A stretch of DNA of 64,000 nt from Dendrocalamus latiflorus. Its lineage: Eukaryota > Streptophyta > Magnoliopsida > Poales > Poaceae. Below are positions 23,647 to 35,078 of this stretch, piece after piece (position 1 is the first letter of the stretch; each line of letters opens with the position of its first letter). Location: positions 7,927,077 through 7,991,076 of the forward strand of contig CM029647.1 in assembly GCA_017311315.1 (NCBI GenBank), read 5' to 3'. The notes under the pieces were generated by a model that had not been told where the DNA came from, searched no databases, and saw only the letters and a program-made list of their open reading frames with translations. The position numbers and the translations under genes are program-made.

Positions 23647-25030
23647 CTCAATTCATCAAGGAGCGCATTCATCTTTCTTCTCTTGAAAAGACATGCATCC
23701 ATACTCAAAATTCAATTAAGCAAGCAACGTTGCTTCCTTTGTTATTTATACTCACTTTTCCTTGCCACAATGACAAGTCTATAAATTAGCCACCATGTAA
23801 TACTATCCTAACACAACCCTACACCAAAGGCATGCCCACATGGCATGATGTATGGCAACCGAGTAGCACATGATCATGCGGAGAAGAGGCTGGAATGATA
23901 AATACTTGCAACAAGTGCCTGCAGGGGATCATAGGGGTAACTACAGAAAGGTACAACTTTATGTACATAAATGTTATTTCCTTGCATGGTACACTAGTAT
24001 CTAACCTATCCAGATCTTGCGGAAACTTTACATGGTTTTATTTCAATTAGCTATAATAAGATTTTAGTCATAAGCTATTTTTTCAGCTCAACCGAGTAAG
24101 ACCCTAATATCCGATATCCCTCCCCCACTCTTTTTTTTTGGGAAAAAATAAATTTGATGAACATTTTCGTTAGAGGATGATACAAATGAATGAACCAATG
24201 GTAGATTACGAAATATATGGATCAATTCCTGTAACTGTAATAGCTTTGTTTAAAAGAGTTTATGATTTACTAGACACAGTCTTCCCGAGTAATTTGATTT
24301 TTGGGATCACGGAGAAGATAGTAATAACTAAATTACATTCGCGAAATGAAAATCAGCAGTTATAAGAAAGTAAAATGAGCGACATTAACCTCAGTGCACT
24401 CGAAGAAAAATGACGTTAATGTTACCACATGAATAATCACAATCGACGTGGATTAAACGGGGGAAAAGTAGTTCAATCATTGCAGTATAGCACTAACAAA
24501 ATTCCTTCAGAGCCTGTCACTTGAACTGCTGCTCATATAGCCGTATGAAAGATTATGAGGTTAGTATTCACCGATCTCAAAAACACTTGTAAACCATAGT
24601 GCACAGAGCAACAGGTGAATAATATATCACTACATCCATACTTTTCCAAGCAAAGCAAACAAACTTAGCCAGGCACTGGTACGTAGACTTACAACGTAAT
24701 TATCTTGATAATCCATCCATTCATCACTAACCAAAAGATAAACAACATCTAGTTCTCCTTACAGAGTAGACATCATCTAATTCTCTTAACAGTTGCATGC
24801 TTTCAGCAACAGATCACGTACCATTGTAGTACAGCAACACAAGCGAAACACCAAAGAAATAGGCACCGAATTAATGTCAGAAAAAGAGAGCATTTCCTCT
24901 CTCTTATGGCAACCATGGTTATCTAGGACTCTAGGTCGCAAGAACAACACCCTTCAACCATGCCCACCTGTCCATGGGAGACAATAGATGTGTCGATGAA
25001 TCCAAATAGAGGTTAACAAAATGGTAAATG

Positions 25031-27435
25031 CTACTCTTTGCGTTTAGCCACAAACAGTTTACTCATATCTTCAGTAACAACATTGTTCCTGTGAAAGAAT
25101 AACAAAAAAGATCAGCATTTCTCTGGAACAGCAAACAACATAATGTGAAAGAATTTTTCTTGCATAGCTCACAAAAACATGCTGGACCTATCTGCCTTGG
25201 TTCGCTCAAAGAATTTGATTGAAAAAAACTGTTGAGAAAAGCACCTAGACTAGGATTGTAGATCATGTACCATAACATCTTCTGAAATAACTGAAAAATA
25301 GTACTGACCTTCCACTAAGTTGTGGTGGAACTAACGTGTTCCCAGGAGCACTCCTGGCACCCCGAGATTGTGCTGATTGAACCCTTGGAAATTTACTGTG
25401 TGGGTCTTGAAAAGCAGATCCATTTGATTCTCTTTTCCTTGATGAATTGTCCACCATAGCAGCAGAACCTCTAGATGGAAGAGAGGGGGAAGCAAAAAGA
25501 GCTGCAACATCTGGGAGGTCTAATGATGGTGTGGGCAGGAAGACATTACTTGAACTTGTGGACGCTACAATCCTGGATCAAAAATAAAAAAAATCAAGAA
25601 GTTAAGAACTCTATGATAACACATCAAAACCTAGAAAGTAGCGGACAAAAGAGATTACTAGTACTGTACTACATTTAGCATGTATAGCATAACAATTCAG
25701 ACCATGCAAGTGCAACTGAAAACCAAAATGTCACACGAAAATAGGCCAGGAACGAAGGACGAAGAGAGGGCCAATGAAATGTAAGAAAGAACGTAAATTC
25801 ATATATGATATGAGTATGACAAGGAAATGAAATGCAGCTCAGCTATCAAGTACTAAGACAAATACATGTGACCGGAACAGATCACAGTTTCATGCAATCA
25901 ACACTGCATTGACGTGCTGCAAATTGCCTGAAACTTTTTTCAGCTTCACCACATGTAATGGCTAGGAAGTTGCTGATAAAATTTTTGGTGAATAAAGTAC
26001 AAGTGCATAAGTGACATGGCATATCATTAGAGAGGAAAGTTACAACAAACAACCTGCCTAAATCAAACCTTCCAGGTTATAATTAGAGAACTGTAAATGC
26101 ATAAAAATGCTCCCACATATGATCTCCCACAAGGGACAATTTTGAACAAGCAAATACAGCTTGTCAAACCATGACCATAATTTGTCAACTAAAGTTGAGG
26201 GCTTGAGGCACTACCACAACAGAGGATCCCAATCAAAAAGGCATTTGTTCAAATGAATCACTGCATTACAAATTCAAGCCTCGATTGTGACTTGTGAGCG
26301 CCTGAGCGCAGCCCTTCAATTGTGAGGGAAGCACACCCCTATTAAATTGATGAGTTGTACTTTCGTCAACACATTCAAGGCTTCTCAATGCAAACACATT
26401 CAAGGCTTCTCAATGCAAATATCTAAGAAACCTAACATAAACTTTCATTACGGCTCATGGAATTTTAACAGAACGGAATTCTCTACATCAGATAATCATT
26501 AACATACTTTCCCCAACAAAACAACACAGGACATCCAATACCATGTTGCCCTGTTAGAGAGATTTTTTTTTTCTTTCCAAAAAGACAGAGAGATCACGGA
26601 CAAGGGAACCACAGTTTTGGGAATTAAGTGTAACTGGTTGGACTTCAGAGAAACTTTAGGACACATGCAAGATGAGAATAACAGGCAGGGACTGTAATGC
26701 CATCTTTTATCTCCATTAGTGGGATAAAGAGAGGCCTGGGAAAACCATCATAAGAGGAACCCAGCACCTCACAGAAAACAAAACCAATTTTTTGGTGTCA
26801 TTTGTCAATGCTAAAGTTACAAATTGCTATAATGACATGCTAAAGCAGAATAACAACATAGAACGCTCATCTGGGTTTTGAAGCTACATAATCCGCACCA
26901 ATAAGTAAAGAAGAAACAAATGAACGCAGCATGGCCGTGCCAGTTCTCATTTCGAATCTAACCTTCACTGACACGTGTGTTTTGCACCTACAAACTACTT
27001 GTATTGTTGCAGGATTTGCTAGTGTAATAGTTTGATTCCCAGTAGCTTCAGCTCTAGCATAACAGCGCAGTACAATCCAGTGGCCATCAGTCAAACAAGT
27101 ACCAAAAAAATCGAGTGAGGGGTTCTCTGGAACATCAAGCTGCCTAAATCTACTTGGCAGAAACATAATTCCACATAAGTAATGCCCAAATCCATAGTTT
27201 TCCCAACAATTCCCATTCCTACAAGCGAAACCCTAGAGGCAGCATGGGCTTACTGGCTGGGGGCAGGCGGCGGCGCAGGAGGCTGAGGAGCGGCGCCCAC
27301 CAACGCCGAAGGTGACGGAGGCCTTGGTTGCGGTCCGATAGAGGAGAGGAAAGGTGGAGGAGAGGCCGGGGCGGCGGCGGAAGGCTCGCCGGCGTCTTCC
27401 TCGTCGGAGGAGGTGTCGTAGGCGACCAGCGACAT
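25031..27435 (-). CDS. Conserved plant protein of unknown function, three exons
   Basis: Exons on the minus strand are 27435-27254, 25572-25309 and 25088-25031, with GT-AG borders and phases that join exactly (Q and R codons are split), giving 167 residues. Residues 1-15 (MSLVAYDTSSDEEDA) are acidic and Ser-rich, resembling only the first residues of PRCC-type splicing-associated proteins. Residues 16-60 are Pro/Ala-rich and low-complexity. The middle has VFLPTPSLDLPDVAALFAS (about 70-88), likely a conserved motif, and NSSRKRESNG (nuclear-signal-like). The C-terminus is EDMSKLFVAKRKE. The frame is open throughout, and codon phase at both introns supports a real gene. Intron 1 is about 1.7 kb. 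No enzyme domain is visible; a nuclear role is only a guess. I did not recognise the family. Confidence 0.8.
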
Positions 27436-27519
27436 CGGGCTCGGGCGTCAGTTGAGCCGGGTAATGGGTGCGGTGCTTTGGTTGGTTAGCTTATCGCTGG
27501 TTCATGAATCATGTCTTTT

Positions 27520-29283
27520 TTTAGATAAAGGATATAAAATCCAGCCTCTATATCCATGTGGGATATATACAGCCAAAAGTTACACGAGCTCCTAGGCTCA
27601 AAGCCTCAAAACCGAGGGGCATAAAACAACAGGAAAGATAGCTTAAGGACTAAGAAAAAACTAGAAAGATTAAGCTTCAGCACTTTTTCTCTATCCTTAC
27701 TTTCAGCTAAGTCCCTATCCTCATCCGACTGCGCCAACCAAACTTCGGTCTGCTTTGCGTGAAGATGGACCTCCGAGGCGATGTCTCCAACGAGGCGACG
27801 AGGGTCGCCGACACCGCCCGCCTCACCGAGGCACGGTTTTCACCTGAAGATCAGTAAACATGAGAGCTATAGAGTGCCACGACAACACCTCCAAGAAGGA
27901 AAATGGCGCCCGAAGGCGTCATTGTTGTCGAGACCGGTAAGATCACCGGCAAGGCTTTCGCCAGCACCTCCATAGCACCCCACGCACTACCCACACACAA
28001 AATAGACCGCCACCAACACACCGGGGTCCTGCACGCCTCAAGGCCATGGCATAGCCACCCTTGAACTCCACAACGAGCCGCTTACTGCAAAGTCCGCCAC
28101 TGTATAAACCACTATACGACGCCTATGCGCCACCACTGAGCAATACCTATGCGCCACCACTGAGCAGATCCTACCTGAAAATGAGAGCTATTCAGACAGT
28201 GAGCAATCCTCCGAAACAATGGAACTATGCACTTCTGGAATTCAGGCATTTATGTCAACTCCAGCACTTCCTCCAACTCCCCCAAGAACATCATCTCCTT
28301 CTGACTGTTCGTCGCTGGCCAGTACTTCAACAGGCCTCTGATCACAGTCCCTGCAAGCTTCGGTTCCTTCTCAAAAAACTGCGTAATGCAGTATGTCACC
28401 TGTGGCAGATACCACCCACCATTTTTGGTTTGTGAAGAGGAATCAATGACTTCCACAGAAATAACTTATGCTCCTCCTTCAATGGCTTCGCGAAACCGCT
28501 AATCACGCTCCCAAACACCTCCAAGAGCTCAGCAATCCCATTGTGGCTAATGGTCTCAAAGACAAGATATTGCTCACGACCCTCCGAGCAACCTTCACAT
28601 CGATGACCGGAGAAGTGACGAACCGGAGGAGCAGCTCGCACATGACCTGCAGGTGATACCATGATGATCAGAGAACGGCTCGTCCTCGTCGGCCTCCGCC
28701 GTCCCCGCGGCGTCCACCTGGACCTTGGGCGGGAAGACCCTGAAGAGGTTGATAGCCAACATGCGCACGCATGCCGAGACCATCGGCTCCGTGAGGGGCT
28801 CCCCGCCGCGCCGACGCAGTCGACGAGGGACATGAGCTCCTGCCGCTTCCTCTCCCTGTCTGGCGAGCCCCTGCCCCAAACGGCGGAGAAGACGAACCCA
28901 ACGCAGCAAACGCTCAGCTTCCGGAGGAACACATCCTCCCTGGTCTCCCCCTCCGCCCCGGCGCAAGCCGCGGGCGACGCCGGCGGCGGAGGCGACACAC
29001 CCAGTAGCTTCGCCTCCCTCCCACTGGCGCCGTACGACAGGGGATATCCCCGACGGCAAGCCCCAGCCCCTGCCGTATTTCGGCGACTTCCACGAGAACT
29101 TGCCAAGAAACTGCTTCCACATGGCAGCGGCGGCACACCAAGAAAGGGAGCAGCGAAGCAAATCTTGCTCGACAAAGAACGCCGAGGACAACGGCTTGCC
29201 GAACGACAGCGCGCAGTCCACCGGCCACCGCCGCACGGCGGCCCGTCCTCCTCCTCCATGCCGTAGCGCTTGCAGTAGTACTA
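27520..29283 (-). mobile_element. Retroposed chimera: PP2A B' fragment plus LINE-like 3' tail
   Basis: A minus-strand insertion ends in ...CCTTTATCTAAAAAAA (27520-27533 region). It is bounded by 14-bp direct repeats GAATCATGTCTTTT (27506-27519) and GAATCATGACTTTT (29284-29297), differing at one base. This is the signature of target-primed reverse transcription. The 5' part (about 29122-28175) is a PP2A B' pseudogene. The 3' part (about 28174-27520) is non-coding sequence resembling grass LINE or retroposon 3' ends and includes a 24-bp tandem duplication with TATGCGCCACCACTGAGCA. Confidence 0.6.
28175..29122 (-). pseudogene. PP2A regulatory subunit B' (B56) pseudogene
   Basis: Minus-strand fragments match the B56 family in order but in changing frames: MWKQFLGKF (start at 29122), FLRKLSVCC...FVFS, ERKRQELMSLVD, the INLFRVFPP region, EEDEP-like text, HNGIAELLEVFGSVISGFA, PLKEEHKLFLW...LIPLHKPK, then TVIRGLLKYWPATN, MMFLGELEEVLELT, an in-frame stop, and EFQKCIVPLFRRIAHCLNSS. 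B56 proteins form a HEAT-like repeat scaffold that targets PP2A to substrates. Here the central part between the EEDEP region and HNGIAELLE is deleted, several frameshifts occur, and the copy stops after HFQ, about three quarters through the family. No functional product is expected. Confidence 0.85.
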
Positions 29284-29297
29284 GAATCATGACTTTT

Positions 29298-31627
29298 GCT
29301 TAAAATTTTTAAATTTTAAGTTATTTGTGATAGATATTATGAAGATATATACTTACTTACGATTTTAGTTGAAACAGATGTTAATTTTTTTAATTTTTTA
29401 ATATATACTATAATTAACTTATAGATCCTATCTTAAAAATACTTTCTTTAAAAGTTAAGTATTATACTAAAAGCTAAAAATCGTTTTTAGATGCTCCAAA
29501 GAACATACCACCACGTCCTGGCCGTGAGAATGTAAAAGCGAGCCCAAACGCCTTGCTGATATGAATGACAGTATTGCAATACATATATCTTATAGTAATT
29601 GTTGTACTAAATAGTATGTGCAAAATAATAAGAATGACACAATAATTAATTCATATATATATATATACACACACACACATATGTGTGTGTATGTTTTTGT
29701 TTACTACGCTTTTAGATGTACATAATGTGCTAAAAAATAGAAGTATAGATGATAAATATATCTACCACGTATATATGTTATATTTTTATTTAGTACAATT
29801 TCAGGCTATCAAAAGCCGAGGACAACTTTTCTTAAAGAAGGGGAGGATAATGTGGATACAGACATGCTTAACATTTTTCAGTTAAATATATTATTTGACT
29901 AGAAGAAATTATTAAGCTACATCAAATATTATCAGGTGAACTCTAATTTAATTGGGTCTTTAATTATTATATTTGGAGATATAGAGCTACTACTATATTA
30001 TGTATATATATGCAATTCCATACTCGTTCTATACAAGGATCAAACCCTAGTACTGAGGTTTACAAACTCATAGAAGTTTCAGATCAGCAAGGCAAGTTAC
30101 AAGTTTTTGATCATATTGAATTCCATGAAATCACATTATTTAATTAATGTATTTTCATTATTGTTAATTGTGAAACGCTAATTTGATTAAAACAAATGTT
30201 TAGAATGACATGCTAAATAGTTAAATCCTACCACTGATAAATGCCCTATTTAATTTGAGGTCATATTCACCTTGACAACCTTAGTAATATTTAAATTATT
30301 GCATAAATAACGGTAGATCATCACACTCAAATTTTGTACTACTAAGTGATTTGGCCGTTAGCCGGTAGGGTTTGTAAAATTGGTACTAAGATAAGGGTGT
30401 GCTGTGTAAAGCCACAAAGTGACCTTTGTCCATGACCTTACCCTAGGGTGGAGGCTGGTTTGGAAAGGTGGTCATGGTGTTGAGCACAGTTGGAAATGTG
30501 GTTGGTGTCTTATGAGAAAACTAAGGACGAGAACCTTATGCTGAGTAAAAGATACAGAAATCGTTCAACCACAGGAGTTGACTTGTCAACCCTAGTTTAG
30601 TAGCTGCTCAGCTCAATTGAAACTCTATAGGGAGTGGGTGTGTTGATGCTGGGGAGTTAGGTATGCGAAACGGTAAAACCATACCTAACAACGATAGAGG
30701 TCATTCAGAGCGAGTGGAAGAGTTTAGGGTTAGTGTGTAATCCGTGTCTGAGTGATTCTATTGGGTAGAACTTATATAAAGAATTGAGCAGTGAAATGAC
30801 CTGGTTTTTTAACTCTGTCGCGGGAGTTAAGAATTCTTGTGGGTAAAGTTGGGCAACTCTACAGAGTGAAATTAATGGTATTCGAATACGTCGTGCTTCC
30901 GGTTAATAAAGCTGTGTTAATTGGGTGATTCTAACAACAAGATATAAGTAGATTTCATAAAAGTTTTAACCTGTGCAATTGTGTAAATAACAGTTGAAAC
31001 AAACCCTTTCTACCTTAAGGAGATCTGTTTTGGTTTTACCTGTGTTATAAATAAAAATGTATTCACAAAACTTAATAAGACCAGTATACTCCCATGCTTT
31101 GAGAATCCCCGCAAATAGTAAATTAGGGTTTACTCTTGTAACTTGTTGGGTACGGTTGTACTCATTACTTGCTAAACAACAACAGAAGACCAATGGAATT
31201 AAGAAGGTCCAGCCGAAGACAAGGTTCCCGAAGAGCCCTTCTTTCCAGAGAATGAGTGGTTTTAGGTCTCAGCTGCGCTCAAGTCGTCTGGGAGTTTTTT
31301 TGTGTTGTATGATAAGTTTTGGGCTTGCACGTCCGCTATGGAAAAACTGATTGTTAAATCTTATGTTGTAATAAAAGTTGTCTCTTTTGCTGTAAGCATG
31401 TGTTGATGTAGTACGCACTCATGTACAGTACTCCGCAACTGTTCATTTTTGAGTAGTTACGGGGATTACTAGTGCCTTAAAAAATAGAGGCGTTACAGTC
31501 TCGCCTATGCACAGTGTGCTCGAGGAACGCAGTTCAACTGAGATTCAACCCCTTCACACTTGGCCAACACATAACTGCTTCTAGTTGCCAGTGTGGATAG
31601 ACAATATCATATCTACATGAACTCAAT
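29298..31627. other. AT-rich intergenic with a probable degraded LTR end
   Basis: No gene was recognised. At 29650-29700 there is an (AT)n/(AC)n microsatellite. Sequence from roughly 30.3 kb to 31.5 kb looks like retrotransposon LTR, and on the minus strand it begins TGTAACGCCTCTATTTTTTA at 31497, the typical start of a gypsy-type LTR. The other end and a target duplication could not be located. Confidence 0.4.
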
Positions 31628-31630
31628 ATA

Positions 31631-31874
31631 GGCCATGTTCTTTTCAGCTTCTAAAAGCTGTTTTTCGACTTTTCTACAGTAACTAGCTTTTAAACGAAGT
31701 ATTTTTTTCAAGATAAAGTCTACAAATTAATTGTAGTATATACTTTACTGACTTTATTTATATCGGTAAAAACCGCACGTGAGTTTTTGTTACTCTGTAA
31801 TCTCTCATACAAATAGCCCAAAAACCATAAGCCGTAGCCAAAAGCCACAAACTGCAGCAAAAAAGAACAGGCCC
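31631..31874. mobile_element. 244-bp MITE, Tourist-like
   Basis: Ends GGCCATGTTCTTTTCAGCTT and, inverted, GGGCCTGTTCTTTTTTGCTG, flanked by ATA on both sides (31628-31630 and 31875-31877). The interior has AGCTTCTAAAAGCTG palindromes. No coding capacity. Confidence 0.65.
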
Positions 31875-32173
31875 ATAACTGAGTTTTTGAGCATAGAACT
31901 CAGGATGCGTTCTGGCAGGACGTATGTACATCAGATGAAAGTTCTTGGTCCATGTCAGGCCATGCCGTTTCCTTTACTTAGAGTTAAGAGTTTAATAGAT
32001 TTGTGTTTTGTTAGTAGGTTTCATTTAGATTTTCCATGGAAAAATTGGTTAACACTCGAATGAACAGGACCTAGAAAGACAAGATCAACCATCAGCTTTT
32101 ACTAGGGAACTTATGAGCCAACTGATTCAAATTTCAGTTTTGTTTTATTTGACTATTTTTTCTGAATCTACAG

Positions 32174-32321
32174 GGAGCTCCCGGCAAGAGACATTCTCCA
32201 GGCCCTGAGAGATGAAACCATGAATGACCCTCGTGAAAGGATTGAGATGGCGCAGAGCCATGCATTCTACCGCCCGTCTCTCCTTGGAAAACATAACCTT
32301 GTTAATCCTGTATATGATTAG
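32174..32321 (+). CDS. Orphan terminal exon of an unidentified gene
   Basis: A strong pyrimidine-rich acceptor (ATTTTTTCTGAATCTACAG) precedes an open frame of 48 residues, from ELPARDILQALRDE through DPRERIEMAQSHAFYRPS to NLVNPVYD and a TAG stop at 32319-32321. The first base completes an upstream codon. An AATAAA signal follows at 32507-32512, giving a normal-looking 3' UTR. The composition is protein-like and unbiased. No upstream exons could be found in the preceding 2.8 kb, which is transposon-rich. It is either the relic of a disrupted gene or the end of a gene whose other exons I failed to recognise. The family was not identified. Confidence 0.5.
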
Positions 32322-32672
32322 AATATAAACGAAGGTTGGATGAGATCCAATCTGCCATGCTTCGTATCATTCTTGATTGAGTTTGGAGGAGGCATCTCTG
32401 GGTTGCTGCTGGCCTGTGTGTCTGGATTCCAGGGGCCTTTAGTTTGTGGAGTCGTTTGTGCTTCTTAGATTGTCATGTTGTACAAGAGAGTACTGATTAC
32501 TGAATCAATAAAAATGTTATAAGCCCCTATTATAAGACCACCCAAATGAAGGTACTTGAGGAAGCTATTTCCTTACTGTAATATAGCCTTTTTTATTTCT
32601 GGCCTGCAACATTTGGTTGAATTTTTTTCTCCCATTGTTGTTATTTTTCACTTAACATGGAAATGCTAGTAC

Positions 32673-33510
32673 CGTTGGATTTAATTTGGGCTCGGTCCAT
32701 TTTAATTCAATTAAATCAAATAAATCCTAAGGCCCATATTAAATGCTAAGGTGCAATATAGTGCGCGCGTGAGCGTTTGGTTTTGCTTCTTGGGCTGATT
32801 GATGAAGGCATTAAGTGAGCAGTTACCGGAATTGATTCCGTCGGTTTCAAGTAGTAATCGTGCGAGAGTTACTGTCCGTTACTCGCGATTACTCCCCTGT
32901 CCCGGTAACGCTGCTTGTCTCTTCGTCTTCTCCGCACGAGTATAAACTCGGGCGTCCGACAGTAGCCTAGAGCGAGATACAGAAAATACACCTTCTCCTC
33001 TCTGTTGAGCTGCTCCTCCGAGTTTTTCCCCGTCCCAGCTCCTGCGCGCACAGGCGTTTGGGAGAGCAGGCCTCCGAAACCACGTCAAGCTGTGACATCT
33101 GCACGGATAGGCGGGCGATCAAGTTTTTGGGGAGTGCTCAGCACGACTGCTCGCTTCTATACACGACGTGATCGACTAATTCCCGGCGGCATTCCATTAC
33201 ACGGCAAGTACAACTACTTCCAGAAGGCCGTTCAAGGGACTGCACTACGTACCTCGTCCTGCACCAACTGAGATCGACTACATCGAACAGCTGCTCATGT
33301 CAACTGAGCAGAACGGCGCCTCCGGTGCCTCTGGCACTGGCCCCGCCTCTGGGTATAACATTTTGTTCCAGATCTTTACAGTATTGTTTATAGAGTTAGT
33401 TGCACTGTTTAGTGTTCTAAAAATGAACAGTACTAGCACAACTCTTGTCATGATTTTAATTGATAATTTCTGGATTAAATTATGTCATAAGTTACCCTAA
33501 ATTTCTAACA
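32673..33510 (+). mobile_element. Copia-type solo LTR (838 bp)
   Basis: Flanked by the 5-bp target duplication AGTAC (32668-32672 and 33511-33515). The LTR ends ...CCTAAATTTCTAACA and starts CGTTGGATTTAATTTGGG, apparently a TG-to-CG change in the usual TGTTGGATTTAA start. A TATAAA at 32941-32946 is a fitting LTR promoter. There is no internal domain. Copia assignment rests on the terminal sequence style. Confidence 0.7.
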
Positions 33511-33954
33511 AGTACGCTATACTCATGGCAGAAGATCTTTGAACGCCATGGCAGAAGATCTTTGAACGCCATGAAGCATATCGCTAGAGTCTACAGAAAA
33601 CACCTAACAAAATCCAGTTCATCTTTTTTTAGATGAAATCCTATTCTCATTCTTTTCGGCTTCTGACTTTTCTTGATCAAATAAATGAGATAATTTTTTC
33701 ATCGTTTTTCAAAATGATTTATCAGAACAACTTTTTTAAAATAGCTTGTAGCTTACAGTTCATTCATACAAATATTTGTGTTAAAACCAAAACCTCTGAG
33801 CTGTAGCCATAACACATATCCTGGAATACGAGTAGTAAGAAAGAGAGGGTAGGTAGGTGCGTGGACAGGTTGTTTGCCCAACAGCTACGGTTTTGCGCTT
33901 TCGGTCCAGGATCTGCACAAACAGGCCCAGAAGAAGCACCCGTGAGCATTAGTA

Positions 33955-34340
33955 AGGCTGAGAAATAGTAACGGATAATCTGTTTTATCCAATATTTATA
34001 TTCGAGAAAGTACGAATGTGGTAAATAAAATCCGTATTCATAAATATTTGTATTATAATATTCGTATTCGTATTTGAAAATGTTCATATTCAAATTCGTA
34101 TTCGATAATATTCATATTCGAGACTATTTGATTTATATTCGATCTGTTTCCTATACTGACTGATCGACCCAGTAGCTAAGCCTAGTAGTATTCGTATTTG
34201 ACTGAATTAAGTTGTTATAGAAGTTATAGAATGATATTCGTATTCGATCGAATTAAATATATATTAAATTTAAATTTATTATAATATTTAATTTGTATTT
34301 ATATTTAATTTAGAAATATAGATTTATATTCGTATTTGAG
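33955..34340. repeat. AT-rich ATTCGTATT-type low-complexity tract
   Basis: Frequent, irregular copies of TATTCGTATTCG and its inversions across about 390 bp. No gene; immediately precedes the Pack-MULE. Confidence 0.7.
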
Positions 34341-34388
34341 GCCACTCAAGCGTAACCGTTCCGTTTTCATCAGTGGTGGATATTTTCT

Positions 34389-35078
34389 GAGAAAATTGAT
34401 CATTTGTCACTTTGAAAAGTGGGCTTCGCAAAATTGCCACTTTCAAAATTGGCTTCGCAAAAATGTCATGCAGTACATTTACCTCTTGATTACCATGCCA
34501 TTTGAGCCATTTAACTTATTTAATATTTTTTTTCTAATTTTAGGGGCTGAAAAAGACCTTTCTATTTCAGGGCGACTCCCTCTGGGTCACCGTGTGCGCG
34601 CCGCCGGAGATCCTGCGCCTGCTCGTGCCCAAGGGGTTCGTCGCCGTGGACGGCACCAGCCTCACTGTCGTCAATGTGGACGAGGAGGCCGGGTTGTTCG
34701 ACTTCATGCTCGTGCGCTACACGCAGGACATCGGGGACAAGGTGAACCTTGAGGCGGACATACTGGGGAAGTATGTGGAGAAGCTCCTCGCCGGGAGATT
34801 GGAGGCAATGTCGAAAGCGGATTCTTGAACTGGCGTCCTTGAGCTGACGAAATGCTCACAATTCGTTAGGTATCAGTGCAATTTGCAAAACTTAACAAGG
34901 ATAGAAAGGTTTTTTTCAGTCTCTGAAATTAGAAAAAAAATATTAAATAAGTTACATGGCTCAAATGGTATGGTAATCAAGAGGTAAATGTATTGTATGG
35001 TATTTTTGTGAAGTCAATTTTAAAAATGACAATTTTGCGAAGCCCACCCTTCAAAGTTTCAAGTGATCAATTTTCTCA
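34389..35078 (+). mobile_element. Pack-MULE carrying a riboflavin synthase exon
   Basis: Terminal inverted repeats of about 175 bp (34389-34562 and 34904-35078) are nearly identical: GAGAAAATTGATCATTTGTC on the left, TGAGAAAATTGATCACTTGA on the inverted right end. Both continue through GGGCTTCGCAAAATTG, ACATTTACCTCTTGATTACC and TTATTTAATATTTTTTTTCT. A 9-bp target duplication ATATTTTCT flanks the element (34380-34388 and 35079-35087), diagnostic of Mutator-like elements. The interior is host-gene sequence with no transposase. It sits about 100 bp upstream of the SFGH pseudogene start. Confidence 0.9.
34571..34828 (+). pseudogene. Captured last exon of riboflavin synthase alpha chain
   Basis: After an acceptor-like TTTCTATTTCAG, an open frame runs GDSLWVTVCAPPEILRLL, then VPKGFVAVDGTSLTVVNVDE, FDFMLVRYTQD, GDKVNLEADILGKYVEKLLA and a stop at 34826-34828. 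This is the C-terminal lumazine-binding-type barrel of riboflavin synthase, which makes riboflavin from two dimethyl-ribityllumazine molecules in plastids. The segment between YTQD and GDKVN is shorter than usual: the expected VVIPLK-like strand of about eight residues is missing. Only the C-terminal part is present, so no active enzyme can be made from this locus alone, although the frame is open. Confidence 0.85.

Larger units (their letters stand above)
22199..25030. other. Intergenic between kinase and the minus-strand gene
   Basis: AT-rich 2.8 kb containing a MITE (23242-23503) and a hairpin (23606-23646). A GC-rich patch at 23100-23220 shows no recognisable coding content. No gene was identified. 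Confidence 0.5.

Noticed and set aside
28661..29266. 201-codon plus-strand frame opposite the PP2A pseudogene
   Set aside because: B56 motifs are on the minus strand; the plus frame has no recognisable domain.
34592..34828. Riboflavin synthase as a functional gene
   Set aside because: Only the C-terminal exon is present, bounded on both sides by Mutator-like inverted arms, and an internal strand is missing.
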